Origin: Microvirga aerophila
GTDB lineage: Bacteria > Pseudomonadota > Alphaproteobacteria > Rhizobiales > Beijerinckiaceae
Direction: 5' to 3'
Assembly: GCF_003332305.1 (NCBI RefSeq)
Contig: NZ_QOIO01000011.1
Location: forward strand, 62,001-126,000
DNA: 64,000 nt
This document shows, in pieces, positions 33,748 through 42,472 of this stretch; position 1 is the first letter of the stretch, and each line of letters begins with the position of its first letter. The notes beneath the pieces are model-generated. The model was not told the DNA's origin. It searched no databases and saw only the letters and a list, made by a program, of their open reading frames with translations. A program made the translations under genes and the position numbers.

Positions 33748-34185
33748 TCACATCCACCCGAGGCTGGCGCCGCCGACGATCAGATACCGGGCTGTCTTGG
33801 CGACGGCCACGAGGGCTATGAACACTGGTAATGGCTCGCGCAGCACTCCTGCCACCACCGTCAGTGGATCGCCGATCACCGGCACCCAGCTCATGAGCAA
33901 AGTCCAGCGCCCATAGCGGTGATACCAGCCCTCCGCCCGCGCCATCTGCTCCCGCTTTATGGGAAACCAGCGCCGTCCCTCGAAATGAGCCAGGAAACGT
34001 CCGAGAAACCAGTTCATCACGGAACCGGCCGTATTCCCCGCGCTCGCAACAGCGATCAGCAGCCATTCCGAGTAACGCTCCGACACCAGCATGCCGAACA
34101 GCACCGCTTCTGACTGGGCCGGCAGGATCGTAGCCGACAGAAAGGCTGCGGCGAAGAGCGCGCCGTATTCGGCGAGGTGGGGCAT
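33748..34185 (-). CDS. YqaA-like DedA/VTT family membrane protein
   Basis: A 145-residue inner membrane protein, the usual YqaA size. Landmarks are SATILPAQSEAVLFGML near 18-34, GNTAGSVMNWFLGRF near 50-64, a central amphipathic stretch (RAEGWYHRYGRWTLLMSWVP) and VIGDPLTVVAGVLR near 103-116. Family members are thought to move lipids or take part in envelope homeostasis; the specific role is not established. Leftward, converging on the small gene at 33487 with 15 bases between. Confidence 0.88.
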   Translation of the reverse strand: MPHLAEYGALFAAAFLSATILPAQSEAVLFGMLVSERYSEWLLIAVASAGNTAGSVMNWFLGRFLAHFEGRRWFPIKREQMARAEGWYHRYGRWTLLMSWVPVIGDPLTVVAGVLREPLPVFIALVAVAKTARYLIVGGASLGWM

Positions 34186-34381
34186 GGAAAAGCCAAATGG
34201 AACAGAAACGCGTGACTGGATGTAGGGAGGGGAACGCTTCCTTACGATCCAGAGCTACTTCTTGCTCCCGGGATCCGTTTTGCACAAGCCGTGAGGAGCG
34301 CGCTCAGGAAGGGTCCAAGATGCTTGGCAACCGTCTGCCTCCTCCCGCGTTGTTCCACCTTGACCAGCAGGGAGAATTCTT

Positions 34382-35461
34382 GTGCACGGCAGGGTGAAGG
34401 CGAAGGATGTTTCCGCGCGGGTTCGTCGGGCGGTGAAGCACGGCAGCCCGGGTGGAATGATGTCCGGCGCAGCCAAATGGCTAGCTCCCGCCTTGCTCAG
34501 TGCCGCGGCGCTTGGGGCGTCGGCGCTCTATGTGCGCAAGAAGACCCGTGATGCGGAGCGGCGACATCCTCCCGTGGGGCGGTTCGTCAATGTGGACGGC
34601 GTGCGGGTGCATTATCTGGAGCGGGGGCAGGGCGAGCCTCTGGTGCTCATCCATGGCAACGGCTCCCTGATCCAGGATTTCATGGTCAGCGGCCTCGTGG
34701 ACCGGCTGGCGGAGCGCTATCGGGTCATCGTCTTCGACCGGCCGGGTTTCGGCTACAGCTCGCGCCCGCGTCGTGTCTGGACTCCGCGGGCGCAGGCCCG
34801 GTTGCTGCACCGAGCCCTGCAATGGCTCGGTGTCGAGAAGGCCCATGTGCTGGGCCATTCATGGGGCACGCTGGTTGCGATCTCGCTTGCGGTCGAGAAC
34901 CCCTCGTTCGTGGAAAGTCTCGTTCTGGAGGGCGGCTACTACTATCCGACGGCCCGTGCGGACGTGGTGCTCTTCTCTCCGCCGGCCATTCCGGGGATTG
35001 GCGACCTGATGCGGCATACGGTGTCCCCTCCGATAGCAAGCCTCCTGCTTCCGAAGATGATCGACAAGATCTTCGCTCCGGCGCCAGTACCGGATCGGTT
35101 CCACCGGCTCTTTCCCAAGGAACTCATCCTGCGGCCTCTCCACCTGCGCGCCGCTTCGGAGGATACCGCCCTGATGATTCCGGCGGCAGCCGAAATGCAG
35201 CGCCACTACCAGGAGCTGGTTGCTCCGGTGGTGATCATTGCGGGCGCGGACGATCAGGTCGTCGAGATCCGCCGGCATTCCGAACGGCTACACCACGAGC
35301 TCCCCGGGAGCGAGCTTATCGTTTTGCCGCGGGTCGGTCATATGGTCCATCACACGGCCCCCGATCTGGTCATCGAGGCCGTGGATCGCGCGGCTCATCG
35401 CGCCGCGAGGGCGCACTCGGCCGCGGCCCAGGAAGGCACGACAGCGGCCGTATGGCCTTGA
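34382..35461 (+). CDS. Membrane-anchored alpha/beta hydrolase
   Basis: A 359-residue serine hydrolase. An N-terminal hydrophobic helix (WLAPALLSAAALGASALYV, about 33-51) anchors it. The hydrolase fold follows: LVLIHGNGSLIQDF oxyanion region near 87-100, nucleophile GHSWG near 158-162, acid in GADDQVV near 286, and His in RVGHMVHH near 319-326. Substrate unknown. GTG 34382 has AGGGAG seven bases upstream; ATG 34457 or 34460 would only shorten the cytoplasmic tail before the anchor. Monocistronic with a hairpin after it. Confidence 0.85.
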   Translation: MHGRVKAKDVSARVRRAVKHGSPGGMMSGAAKWLAPALLSAAALGASALYVRKKTRDAERRHPPVGRFVNVDGVRVHYLERGQGEPLVLIHGNGSLIQDFMVSGLVDRLAERYRVIVFDRPGFGYSSRPRRVWTPRAQARLLHRALQWLGVEKAHVLGHSWGTLVAISLAVENPSFVESLVLEGGYYYPTARADVVLFSPPAIPGIGDLMRHTVSPPIASLLLPKMIDKIFAPAPVPDRFHRLFPKELILRPLHLRAASEDTALMIPAAAEMQRHYQELVAPVVIIAGADDQVVEIRRHSERLHHELPGSELIVLPRVGHMVHHTAPDLVIEAVDRAAHRAARAHSAAAQEGTTAAVWP

Positions 35462-35464
35462 TTC

Positions 35465-35498
35465 CAAGGGCTTTTGCACTTCCCGGCGGAAGCCCTTG
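35465..35498 (+). terminator. Hairpin after the hydrolase gene
   Basis: CAAGGGCTT (35465-35473) pairs with AAGCCCTTG (35490-35498) around a 16-base loop and is followed by TAAAA, directly after the stop codon. Weak as an intrinsic terminator; it may instead be the start of the long cspA leader region. Confidence 0.35.
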
Positions 35499-35681
35499 TA
35501 AAACCGCCCTATAGTTCTTATGTTGGGTTCATCGACATTTGGCCGGACAATCGGGCTGTTACGCCTTGGCATGCCAGGCGCACGTTCAGACGCTCTCCAA
35601 ACATCGACGAACCGAGTGTGAGGTCGCGCTTTCGCGCGCCCTTGAGCTCACGTGCACTAACGCATTGCTAAGGATTACCCC

Positions 35682-35891
35682 ATGAATACGGGCACCGTTA
35701 AGTTCTACAACGATCAAAAAGGCTTCGGCTTCATCCAGCCTGACAACGGCGACAAGGACGTGTTCGTCCATGCGACCGCTCTTGAGCGTGCCGGTCTGCG
35801 CGGCCTTCGTGAAGGTCAGAAGGTTTCCTTCGACACGGCTGAAGACCGCCGGACCGGCAAGATCGCCGTCAACAACATCCAGGCTGCGTAA
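35682..35891 (+). CDS. cspA: Cold-shock protein, CspA family
   Basis: A 69-residue OB-fold protein that binds single-stranded RNA/DNA. RNP1 is KGFGFIQP (about 13-20) and RNP2 is DVFVHATAL (about 26-34); the C-terminal part is shortened and charged. AAGGAT precedes the ATG by six bases. The 183 bases between the upstream hairpin and the start could form the long untranslated leader typical of cold-shock genes. A strong terminator follows at 35936, but three small genes continue in the same direction. Confidence 0.95.
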   Translation: MNTGTVKFYNDQKGFGFIQPDNGDKDVFVHATALERAGLRGLREGQKVSFDTAEDRRTGKIAVNNIQAA

Positions 35892-35935
35892 AGCGGCCTT
35901 TCCGGCGCTGGCTCGTCTAGCGCCGGATCTTCCGG

Positions 35936-35962
35936 GCCGCTCCCATCAGGGGGCGGCTTTTT
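35936..35962 (+). terminator. Intrinsic terminator of cspA
   Basis: GCCGCTCCC and GGGGGCGGC (35936-35944 and 35949-35957) pair around ATCA with one G-T pair and are followed by TTTTT. A second perfect hairpin, CCGGCGCT/AGCGCCGG (35902-35926), precedes it 10 bases after the cspA stop. Confidence 0.85.
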
Positions 35963-36019
35963 GCTTCGCGCTTCGCTGGAGGATTTGGCCTCCAGCGTGG
36001 CCGCAACAGCGAGGACGCC

Positions 36020-36220
36020 ATGTACACCTTTCACAAGCAAGCACCTGCAAAATCCGTGATGTATACCGTAACCTACAAGGACGGCCGGACGGCCTACCTT
36101 TGGGTGGATGGGAACAACAAGGCGGCAGACGATCGGCTCGTGGGCCTGATCGCCAAGGATCAGCAGGAACAGGGCTTGATCCCCGATGGAACAATTGCCA
36201 GCATCAAGCGCGTGCGCTGA
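36020..36220 (+). CDS. Small hypothetical protein near cspA
   Basis: A 66-residue soluble protein (MYTFHKQAP start; YTVTYKDGRTAYLWVDGNN core; terminal SIKRVR). No family recognised. GAGGA lies four bases before the ATG. The core looks like a small beta-meander. It is followed after 23 bases by the DUF6481 gene and may be co-transcribed with it. Confidence 0.6.
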   Translation: MYTFHKQAPAKSVMYTVTYKDGRTAYLWVDGNNKAADDRLVGLIAKDQQEQGLIPDGTIASIKRVR

Positions 36221-36243
36221 GCAGGACAGGATAACGACACACA

Positions 36244-36600
36244 ATGAGTGGCTTCAAAGACAAGGGCTTCACCGACAGGCTCTCCAACGCGGCATCCGCC
36301 AAGAAGGCCGTGCTGGATAAATTCCGCGCACGCCCGGCAGGGGACGATCCGGCCGTGGTGGAGCGACGGGAGGCCCGTTTGGCTGCCAGTCAGGCCCGTG
36401 AAGCGCGACTGGCCGAAAGGGCGGCTACCCGGCTTGAGGATGAAGCACGCAGAGCCACCGAGCTGGCAGCTGCGGAAGCGGAGCGCATCGCTCGGGAAGA
36501 GCGGGAAGTCATTGAGAAAGCCGAGCGCGAAGTCGCTTTGGAAGCTGAACGCAAGGCTGCCCGTGACGCCCGCTATGCTGCCCGCAAGGCGCGTAAGTAG
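36244..36600 (+). CDS. DUF6481 family, Ala/Arg/Glu-rich helical protein
   Basis: A 118-residue protein that should be almost all helix: after GFKDKGFTDRLSNAASAKKA it continues as an alternating charged coiled coil (EAERIAREEREVIEKAERE) to ARKARK. The opening matches the DUF6481 proteins often found beside cspA in Rhizobiales. Nucleic-acid or ribosome association is plausible from its basic end, but unproven. Small gap of nine bases to the next gene. Confidence 0.75.
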   Translation: MSGFKDKGFTDRLSNAASAKKAVLDKFRARPAGDDPAVVERREARLAASQAREARLAERAATRLEDEARRATELAAAEAERIAREEREVIEKAEREVALEAERKAARDARYAARKARK

Positions 36601-36609
36601 GCATAGTTA

Positions 36610-36846
36610 ATGGTCACGCGCAGCGAGCGCCTGAACGAATTCGTCAGGGATCGCGATCCCGCGCCCGACGCACGGGTTCAGCTCCTGTGTGAGGATCACG
36701 TCGGAACCTACCTCATCCCGTTTCCGTGCCAGCGCACGAACAATGCTTGGCGTAACGCCAAGACGGGGGAACCGATCGAAGCCACTGTGATCGGGTGGCG
36801 AGAATGCCCCATGCTTTGCCGGGATGGCGCACCCCCTGTCAGCTGA
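36610..36846 (+). CDS. Small hypothetical protein
   Basis: A 78-residue protein with three Cys (LLCEDH, PCQRT, PMLCRD) and the segment HVGTYLIPFPCQRTNNAWRN. Family not recognised. It follows the DUF6481 gene by nine bases on the same strand, so probably the same transcript; its own ribosome site is weak. Confidence 0.55.
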   Translation: MVTRSERLNEFVRDRDPAPDARVQLLCEDHVGTYLIPFPCQRTNNAWRNAKTGEPIEATVIGWRECPMLCRDGAPPVS

Positions 36847-36932
36847 GCGGTCTCGCTGCCGCTCATAGAAGGCGGATCGTGAACTGACACTTGGTCAGGG
36901 GCTCTGCAAGGCCTCTTTCGAGGAAGACCCCT

Positions 36933-38111
36933 GTGGATCTATTCGACGTTGTGGTGATCGGCGCGGGTGCGGCCGGCATGATGTGCGCCATAGAGGCCGG
37001 AAAGCGTGGTCGGTCGGTGCTGGTTGTCGACCATGCGGCGAAGCCCGGGGAGAAGATCCGCATTTCAGGCGGCGGACGGTGCAATTTCACCAATCTCAAC
37101 GCGGCGCCGCAGAATTTCATCTCGCGAAATCCGAGCTTCTGCATCTCGGCGCTACGCCGCTACACCCAGCGCGATTTCATCGCGCTCGTGGAGCGATACG
37201 GCATCGCCTATCATGAAAAGACCCTGGGCCAGCTCTTCTGCGACGGCTCATCGCTTCAGATCATCAACCTGCTGGTGTCGGAGATGAACGGCTATGGCGT
37301 CGAGCTTCGCCTGTCCACATCGGTGGAAAAGGTCGAGAAGACGTCCGATGGTTTCCAGATCCAACTCTCACAGGGGCTTGTACAGTGCAGGTCGCTTGTG
37401 GTCGCGACAGGGGGAAAATCCATTCCCAAGATGGGCGCAACCGGGTTCGGGTACGATCTGGCGGCGCGGTTTGGCCTGAAGCTGACGGAAACACGCCCGG
37501 CCCTTGTCCCCCTGACCCTGGAGCCGACCATGCTTGAACGGCTCAAGCCTCTGGCAGGTGTTGCGGTCGATGCGGTGGCGGCATGCGGCAAGACCCGCTT
37601 TTCCGAGGCGATGCTCTTCACGCATCGGGGTCTGAGCGGGCCATCGATCCTTCAAATCTCATCCTATTGGCGCGAGGGAAGCGAGATCGTCATCTCCATG
37701 CTGCCGGAGGTCGATGTTTTCGAGAAGCTGCGCGCCTCGCGGTCCCAGAATGGCCGACAGGCTCTTCAGACCGCTCTTGCGGCCTTCCTCCCGAAACGTC
37801 TCGCGCAACTGATCGGCGAGGCGGAACCGGGGCCTCACAATCTCGCGGACTATTCCGATAAGCACCTGCGCCGGATCAGTGAAGCCGTGAATCAATGGCG
37901 TTTCAAGCCTGCAGGATCTGAAGGATATCGCACCGCCGAGGTGACGCTCGGCGGCGTCGACACCCGCGAACTCGATTCCAGGACCATGGAGGCGAAGGCC
38001 GTGCCGGGACTTTATTTCGTGGGTGAAGTCGTGGACGTGACTGGCTGGCTTGGCGGGTACAATTTCCAATGGGCCTGGTCATCGGGTTGGAGCGCTGGGC
38101 AGGCTGTTTAA
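36933..38111 (+). CDS. HI0933/YhiN-family FAD-dependent oxidoreductase
   Basis: A 392-residue flavoprotein of the HI0933-like family, whose physiological reaction is unknown. The N-terminal FAD site is VVVIGAGAAGMMCAIEAGKRG, followed by the signature GEKIRISGGGRCNFTN near 46-61; then ATGGKSIPKMGATGFGYDLA near 152-171 and the C-terminal FAD loop GLYFVGEVVDVTGWLGGYNFQWAW near 360-383. GTG 36933 is chosen because GAGGAAGA precedes it and the FAD fold starts right after; a TTG 14 codons upstream is an alternative. Rightward after the small-protein group, 86 bases away. Confidence 0.9.
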   Translation: MDLFDVVVIGAGAAGMMCAIEAGKRGRSVLVVDHAAKPGEKIRISGGGRCNFTNLNAAPQNFISRNPSFCISALRRYTQRDFIALVERYGIAYHEKTLGQLFCDGSSLQIINLLVSEMNGYGVELRLSTSVEKVEKTSDGFQIQLSQGLVQCRSLVVATGGKSIPKMGATGFGYDLAARFGLKLTETRPALVPLTLEPTMLERLKPLAGVAVDAVAACGKTRFSEAMLFTHRGLSGPSILQISSYWREGSEIVISMLPEVDVFEKLRASRSQNGRQALQTALAAFLPKRLAQLIGEAEPGPHNLADYSDKHLRRISEAVNQWRFKPAGSEGYRTAEVTLGGVDTRELDSRTMEAKAVPGLYFVGEVVDVTGWLGGYNFQWAWSSGWSAGQAV

Positions 38112-38133
38112 GGCAGCCTTGAGGCCTAAGTCG

Positions 38134-38379
38134 TCAATGATGACGTGTCTTCAGCACGAGCGTGAAGGGCAGGATGGCCACGCGGCAGTGCAGTTCATCC
38201 TCGATCTCGACAGACCACTTCGCCCAGTTGCGGAGCCGCTTCTCGCCCGCCACCAGATCCAAGATCGCCACGACCGCATGTTCGATCGCTTCCTTGGGGC
38301 CTGGGCACTCCTCGCCGCGTGAATCGGGGACATGAAGATGTCCGTGACGAAGGTTGAAGTAGTAGCGGGGCGCTTGCAT
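38134..38379 (-). CDS. DUF6894-like small protein
   Basis: An 81-residue protein opening MQAPRYYFNLRHGH and VPDSRGEECPGPKEAIEHA, the pattern of the DUF6894 family common in Rhizobiales (PRYYFHLRDG and a following DxxGxE). The rest (WAKWSVEIEDELHCRVAILPF) fits the family end. Function unknown. Two bases separate it from the upstream 92-residue gene, so the two form an operon. A longer frame starting at 38721 runs in this phase but only this part is family-like. Confidence 0.75.
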   Translation of the reverse strand: MQAPRYYFNLRHGHLHVPDSRGEECPGPKEAIEHAVVAILDLVAGEKRLRNWAKWSVEIEDELHCRVAILPFTLVLKTRHH

Positions 38380-38381
38380 GT

Positions 38382-38660
38382 CTACAGCGTGATCGGACCC
38401 GCGGGTCCGTGATAGAGGATGGAAAATCCGCGTGAGCGCAGCCCATGGAGTAGGGCATTCGATCTGATGTACCCGACCACAATGCCAAGATCTTGCGCCA
38501 AGCGATTGTCCAGGCCTAACTCCGCGGCGGCGGCCGCCTTGGCCTTCTCGGAGACAGGGCGAATTGTCCAAAAGGCCTCGTCGTTGCGTAGAACCTGAAA
38601 ATCGATGTGCCGGTCGTTTTGTCCGGCAGCTACTGCGGCCGCATGAGATGTTGATTGCAT
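38382..38660 (-). CDS. Small hypothetical protein upstream of the DUF6894-like gene
   Basis: A 92-residue protein with an Ala-rich helix (SEKAKAAAAAELGLDNRLAQDL) and a C-terminal LRSRGFSILYHGPAG. No family recognised. Its stop lies two bases from the DUF6894-like start, so the pair is almost certainly co-translated. GGGGG lies upstream of the ATG. Confidence 0.6.
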   Translation of the reverse strand: MQSTSHAAAVAAGQNDRHIDFQVLRNDEAFWTIRPVSEKAKAAAAAELGLDNRLAQDLGIVVGYIRSNALLHGLRSRGFSILYHGPAGPITL

Positions 38661-38902
38661 GTAACCCCCCGGAAGTAGTATAGGCGGGGCGCTGTCGTGA
38701 TGTCGCCGAAGTCCAAAGCACTCAGCTTGGTTGCTTGGAATTGCTGCGCGGATCCCTCTTTCGCCGGAAGCTTATAATAAAAATTACTCCATAGTTGTGA
38801 GTAATCAGCCGGACTCGATTCGTCATGATGCGCAAGGGAATTACTACGTTCGGGCCTGAGTTGCCGTGAGACCGGCTTTGCATGGAATGCCGGACGAAAT
38901 TG

Positions 38903-41512
38903 TCACCGACGCCGTCTGGCGATGCCATCCAGGCGTTGCGACAAACCTATAATGTCGCTCCAGGGATCGCGCCGGAGGTGCTCCAGGCGACCTAGCAGGT
39001 TCAGGACGCGGTATTGATGGCCGCTGCGCAGGGACGAGAGTTCCGACCATTCGACCGGCGTCGAGACCGGCGCACCCGACCTCGCGCGTGTCGAGTATGC
39101 GGCAACAGCAGTCGCGCCCCGGCCGTTGTGGAGATAATCGATGAAAATGCGGCCCATGCGGGCCGTTTTCGCCAAGGTCGCCGTGTATCGGTCCGGGCTG
39201 TCCTTTGCCATCGCCAGAGCGACAGTTTGGGCGAAGCTCTTCGCTGCGTTCCAGTCGATGCTCGGCTTGATCGGCAACACCACGTGCAGGCCCTTGCCGC
39301 CCGTGGTCTTGACAAAACTTTCCAACCCCATGGCCTTGAGGCGTTCGCGGACATCCTGTGCGCCCTGCACCACGTCGTCCCATCCAACGCCATCGCCGGG
39401 ATCGAGATCGAAGGTGATGCGATCCGGCTTCTCGACCGAGGTTAGGGTCGAGCCCCATGGATGGATTTCCAGAACGCCCGCCTGCACGAGCGCGAGCAGC
39501 CCACGCAGGTCGCGGATGGCAAGAGCTTCGTCGTCGCCCACGCGCACGCGCTGAACAAGATCCTCGTCCAACCCCGCCCAACCATGTTTCTGGAAGAAGC
39601 ACTCTTTCTGCGATCCGGAGGGGCACCGCAGCAGAGACAGCGGACGGCCGACGATATGCGGCAGGATCCACTCCTCGATCTCGGCATAGAACTCCGCCAA
39701 TCCGAGCTTTGTCAGGCCGTCATCCTCCCAGAGGACGCGGTCGGGATGGGTAAGCCTCGCCGTGCCCAGAGCAGGCGACCTCTCGCAGGAGGTTTCCGCA
39801 GGCGCATCCTCGCGAACCACGTCGCGCGCGTCCTTGTCGTCTCGCAGCCCCTTGAACGCCGCATGACGCAGGAGGCCGTCATGGGTCCAGCCGCGATATT
39901 CGATTTCCACCACCCGTTCAGGCCTCACCCATCGAACGCCCCGTCGCGCGTCAGCGGAAAGCCGAACCGGGAACGGGGCCGCGGGCGACTCGATTGCGCC
40001 GATATCATCCCACAAGGCTCGTGCCATGGGTGCGGTGAACCCCGTACCGACGCGACCCACGTGAAGAAGCTTGCCGTTGTCATAGAGCCCGAGGACGAGG
40101 GAGCCGATCGCCTTGCGGCTCGTGGTGGAGGGGACGTAACCCGCAATCACGAATTCCTGCCGCTGCGTGCATTTGCTTTTCAGCCAGTGATCGCCGCGGC
40201 CCGACCGATAGGGGAGGTCGGAGCGTTTCGAGACGATACCCTCCAGTCCCATGCGGCAGGCATGGCGAATAAGGGAGTCACCGTCGTCGACGATATGGTC
40301 GCTGAAGCGGATCGCGCCACCCGCGGGCAGGTCGTCGAGGGCAAGTTGCAGCAGTGACTTGCGATCCAGCAACGAGGCTTTCCGCATATCCTGCCCATCG
40401 AGATAAAGCAGATCAAAAGCATAAAATGCGAGCCTGTCGGACCTGCCCGCTTTCAGATCCTGCTGAAGCGCTGAAAAGCTCGACACGCCGCTCTCGTCCT
40501 CCACGACAACCTCCCCGTCGATGAGCGCCGACGGAAGCCGCAGCTCCTTCAGAGCGTCCGCAACGGGCTGGAACTTTGCCGTCCAGTCGAGACCTTTTCG
40601 CGTGAGAAGGCGAACCTTGCCGCCGTCGACCCTGGCCTGAAGGCGATAACCGTCGAACTTGATCTCATGGAGCCAATCCGGCCCCGTCGGCGCATTCTCC
40701 ACGAGCTTGGCCAAACTGGGCTCCACGAAGGGTGGTAGGACTCCCTTTTTTGCGCCGGCGATTTTCGCCGATGGCAGTGTCGTGGTGGAGCGGGTGGCCG
40801 CAACCTTCGCGCGGGCGCGATGGTCTGCGCGAACCTGTCCCCCTTGGGTCAGTTCCTCGATGGTGTTTCCGGTCAGGACGGATGTAGTCTCGGTGTCGAC
40901 GATTTCAGGGCCATCGTGGCGCGCATGCTCGTCGTCCGATTTCAGCAGCAGCCACTGCTCCTTGGTGTCGCGCGGCTTCGGTCTCGTGCGCACCAGACGC
41001 CAACGTCCCTTGAGGCGTTTCCCTTCGAGCGCAAACGTGAGGCGGCCGGTCGCGTAGCCTTCACGAGGATCGCCTTCCGGAATCCAGCGGCCCTCATCCC
41101 ACACGATCATCGTGCCGCCGCCATATTGGCCGGCCGGTATCACGCCCTCGAAAGTCAGGTATTCCAGCGGGTGATCCTCGGTGTGGATCGACAGCCGCTT
41201 CTCGCCGGGAACAAGGCTCGGACCGCGGGTTACCGCCCAACTCTTCAGAACTCCGTCGAGTTCAAGTCTGAGGTCGAAATGCAGGCGGCGCGCGTCGTGC
41301 TTCTGCACCACGAAGCGGTTGCCCTTGGCTTTTGCACGATTGGCGCGTGGTTCGGACGTGACTGAGAAGTCGCGCTTCGCGTCATAGGCATCGAGCGGGC
41401 TTTTCTGTCTTGTCTTGTGAGATTGTGGTGATGCACGGCCGACAGGAACGCGCTTCGAATCCCGTCGCTTCAGCACGGTCTTCGGTTTCTGCGTGGAGTT
41501 CACCTTTTGCAT
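38903..41512 (-). CDS. ligD: Multifunctional DNA ligase D of non-homologous end joining
   Basis: Repairs double-strand breaks with Ku. The 869-residue protein has all three domains in the order PE-LIG-POL. The phosphoesterase (about 65-190) has FVVQKHDARRLHFDLRLE and HTEDHPLEYLTFEG with its metal His and Asp. The ATP-dependent ligase (about 260-560) has the nucleotidyl-accepting Lys in EIKFDGYR (K285), DGEVVV, and GLEGIVSKR. The polymerase/primase (about 580-860) has the catalytic FDLDPGD pair and TTGGKGLHVVLP. The N-terminal 60 residues are a basic linker. It follows ku by 23 bases in one operon. Confidence 0.97.
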   Translation of the reverse strand: MQKVNSTQKPKTVLKRRDSKRVPVGRASPQSHKTRQKSPLDAYDAKRDFSVTSEPRANRAKAKGNRFVVQKHDARRLHFDLRLELDGVLKSWAVTRGPSLVPGEKRLSIHTEDHPLEYLTFEGVIPAGQYGGGTMIVWDEGRWIPEGDPREGYATGRLTFALEGKRLKGRWRLVRTRPKPRDTKEQWLLLKSDDEHARHDGPEIVDTETTSVLTGNTIEELTQGGQVRADHRARAKVAATRSTTTLPSAKIAGAKKGVLPPFVEPSLAKLVENAPTGPDWLHEIKFDGYRLQARVDGGKVRLLTRKGLDWTAKFQPVADALKELRLPSALIDGEVVVEDESGVSSFSALQQDLKAGRSDRLAFYAFDLLYLDGQDMRKASLLDRKSLLQLALDDLPAGGAIRFSDHIVDDGDSLIRHACRMGLEGIVSKRSDLPYRSGRGDHWLKSKCTQRQEFVIAGYVPSTTSRKAIGSLVLGLYDNGKLLHVGRVGTGFTAPMARALWDDIGAIESPAAPFPVRLSADARRGVRWVRPERVVEIEYRGWTHDGLLRHAAFKGLRDDKDARDVVREDAPAETSCERSPALGTARLTHPDRVLWEDDGLTKLGLAEFYAEIEEWILPHIVGRPLSLLRCPSGSQKECFFQKHGWAGLDEDLVQRVRVGDDEALAIRDLRGLLALVQAGVLEIHPWGSTLTSVEKPDRITFDLDPGDGVGWDDVVQGAQDVRERLKAMGLESFVKTTGGKGLHVVLPIKPSIDWNAAKSFAQTVALAMAKDSPDRYTATLAKTARMGRIFIDYLHNGRGATAVAAYSTRARSGAPVSTPVEWSELSSLRSGHQYRVLNLLGRLEHLRRDPWSDIIGLSQRLDGIARRRR

Positions 41513-41535
41513 CGATCAAGCCTCGAACCAGAGCG

Positions 41536-42432
41536 TCAGCTCGCGCGCTTCATATTCTTGGAGCGGCCCGCGGTTGCCCGGCCCTTGCCCGACGAGCGAC
41601 CATTTGCAGGCGTCTTCTTGCGTTCCGTCGGCTTGCTCTTGGATTTGGTTGGAGGCTTCTCCGCCTCGATGCTCTTTCGCAGCACATCCATGAGGTTGAC
41701 CACGTTCGAGGGCTTCGATGCCGAAACGGACTTCGTCTTGTGTCCGTCCTGCTTCGAGCGCACCAGTTCGATGAGCGCGTTCTCGTAGCGATCCTCGAAC
41801 ATTTTCGGGTCGAAATGCGTCGCCTTGCCTTCGATGATATGAACCGCGAGATCCCTCATTTCCTTGGGATAGTTGGGCTGCGGAATCTCGTCGAAGATCG
41901 CGCTCTCATCCCGTACTTCGGCGGCTGAATGAAGCGTCGTTCCAACCAGGCCCTGATCGAGCGGTTCCAGGAGCAAAAGCCTCTCGCGGCGGGACATGAC
42001 CACACGACCGAGGCCTGCCATCCCTTTGTCTCGGATCGCGTCGCGAATGACTGCGAAAGCCTCCTGCGCGACCCGATCATCGGGCGCGATATAGTATGAG
42101 GTATCGAGATAACGCTCGTCGACTTCGTCCCTGGGCACGAAACTTTCGATGTCGATCGTATGGGTGCTCTCGAGCTTCAGCGCATCGAGTTCTTCCTCCT
42201 CGACGAGGATGTAATTGCCTTTGCCGACTGCATAGCCTTTGACCTGGTCGTCGGATTCGACCGGTTCTCCAGTTTCTGAATCGATATACTGTCTCTGAAC
42301 CCGGTTTCCGGTTTTCCGATTGAGGGTATTGAATCGGATTCGGCTTGACGAATTCGTTGATGGATAGATTGCGACTGCGCACGAAACAAGCGACAGCTTC
42401 AAGTAACCCTTCCAAATCGCCCTCGTCGCCAT
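41536..42432 (-). CDS. ku: Bacterial Ku, DNA end-binding protein
   Basis: Homodimeric ring that holds broken ends and recruits LigD. The 298-residue protein opens MATRAIWKGYLKLSLVSC, has FNTLNRKTGNRVQRQYID near 35, LDALKLESTHTIDIESFV near 85-102, DTSYYIAPDD, and GLGRVVMSRRERLLLLEP near 140-157. The C-terminus is a Lys/Ser/Pro-rich tail like that of other bacterial Ku proteins, which aids DNA threading and LigD binding. ATG 42432 has GGAG seven bases upstream; the GTG five codons earlier is unlikely. First gene of the ku-ligD operon; the region upstream is rich in GANTC sites. Confidence 0.96.
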   Translation of the reverse strand: MATRAIWKGYLKLSLVSCAVAIYPSTNSSSRIRFNTLNRKTGNRVQRQYIDSETGEPVESDDQVKGYAVGKGNYILVEEEELDALKLESTHTIDIESFVPRDEVDERYLDTSYYIAPDDRVAQEAFAVIRDAIRDKGMAGLGRVVMSRRERLLLLEPLDQGLVGTTLHSAAEVRDESAIFDEIPQPNYPKEMRDLAVHIIEGKATHFDPKMFEDRYENALIELVRSKQDGHKTKSVSASKPSNVVNLMDVLRKSIEAEKPPTKSKSKPTERKKTPANGRSSGKGRATAGRSKNMKRAS

Positions 42433-42472
42433 AGTAATACTCCACACTATACTAACAGGCTAGAGGCTAAAT

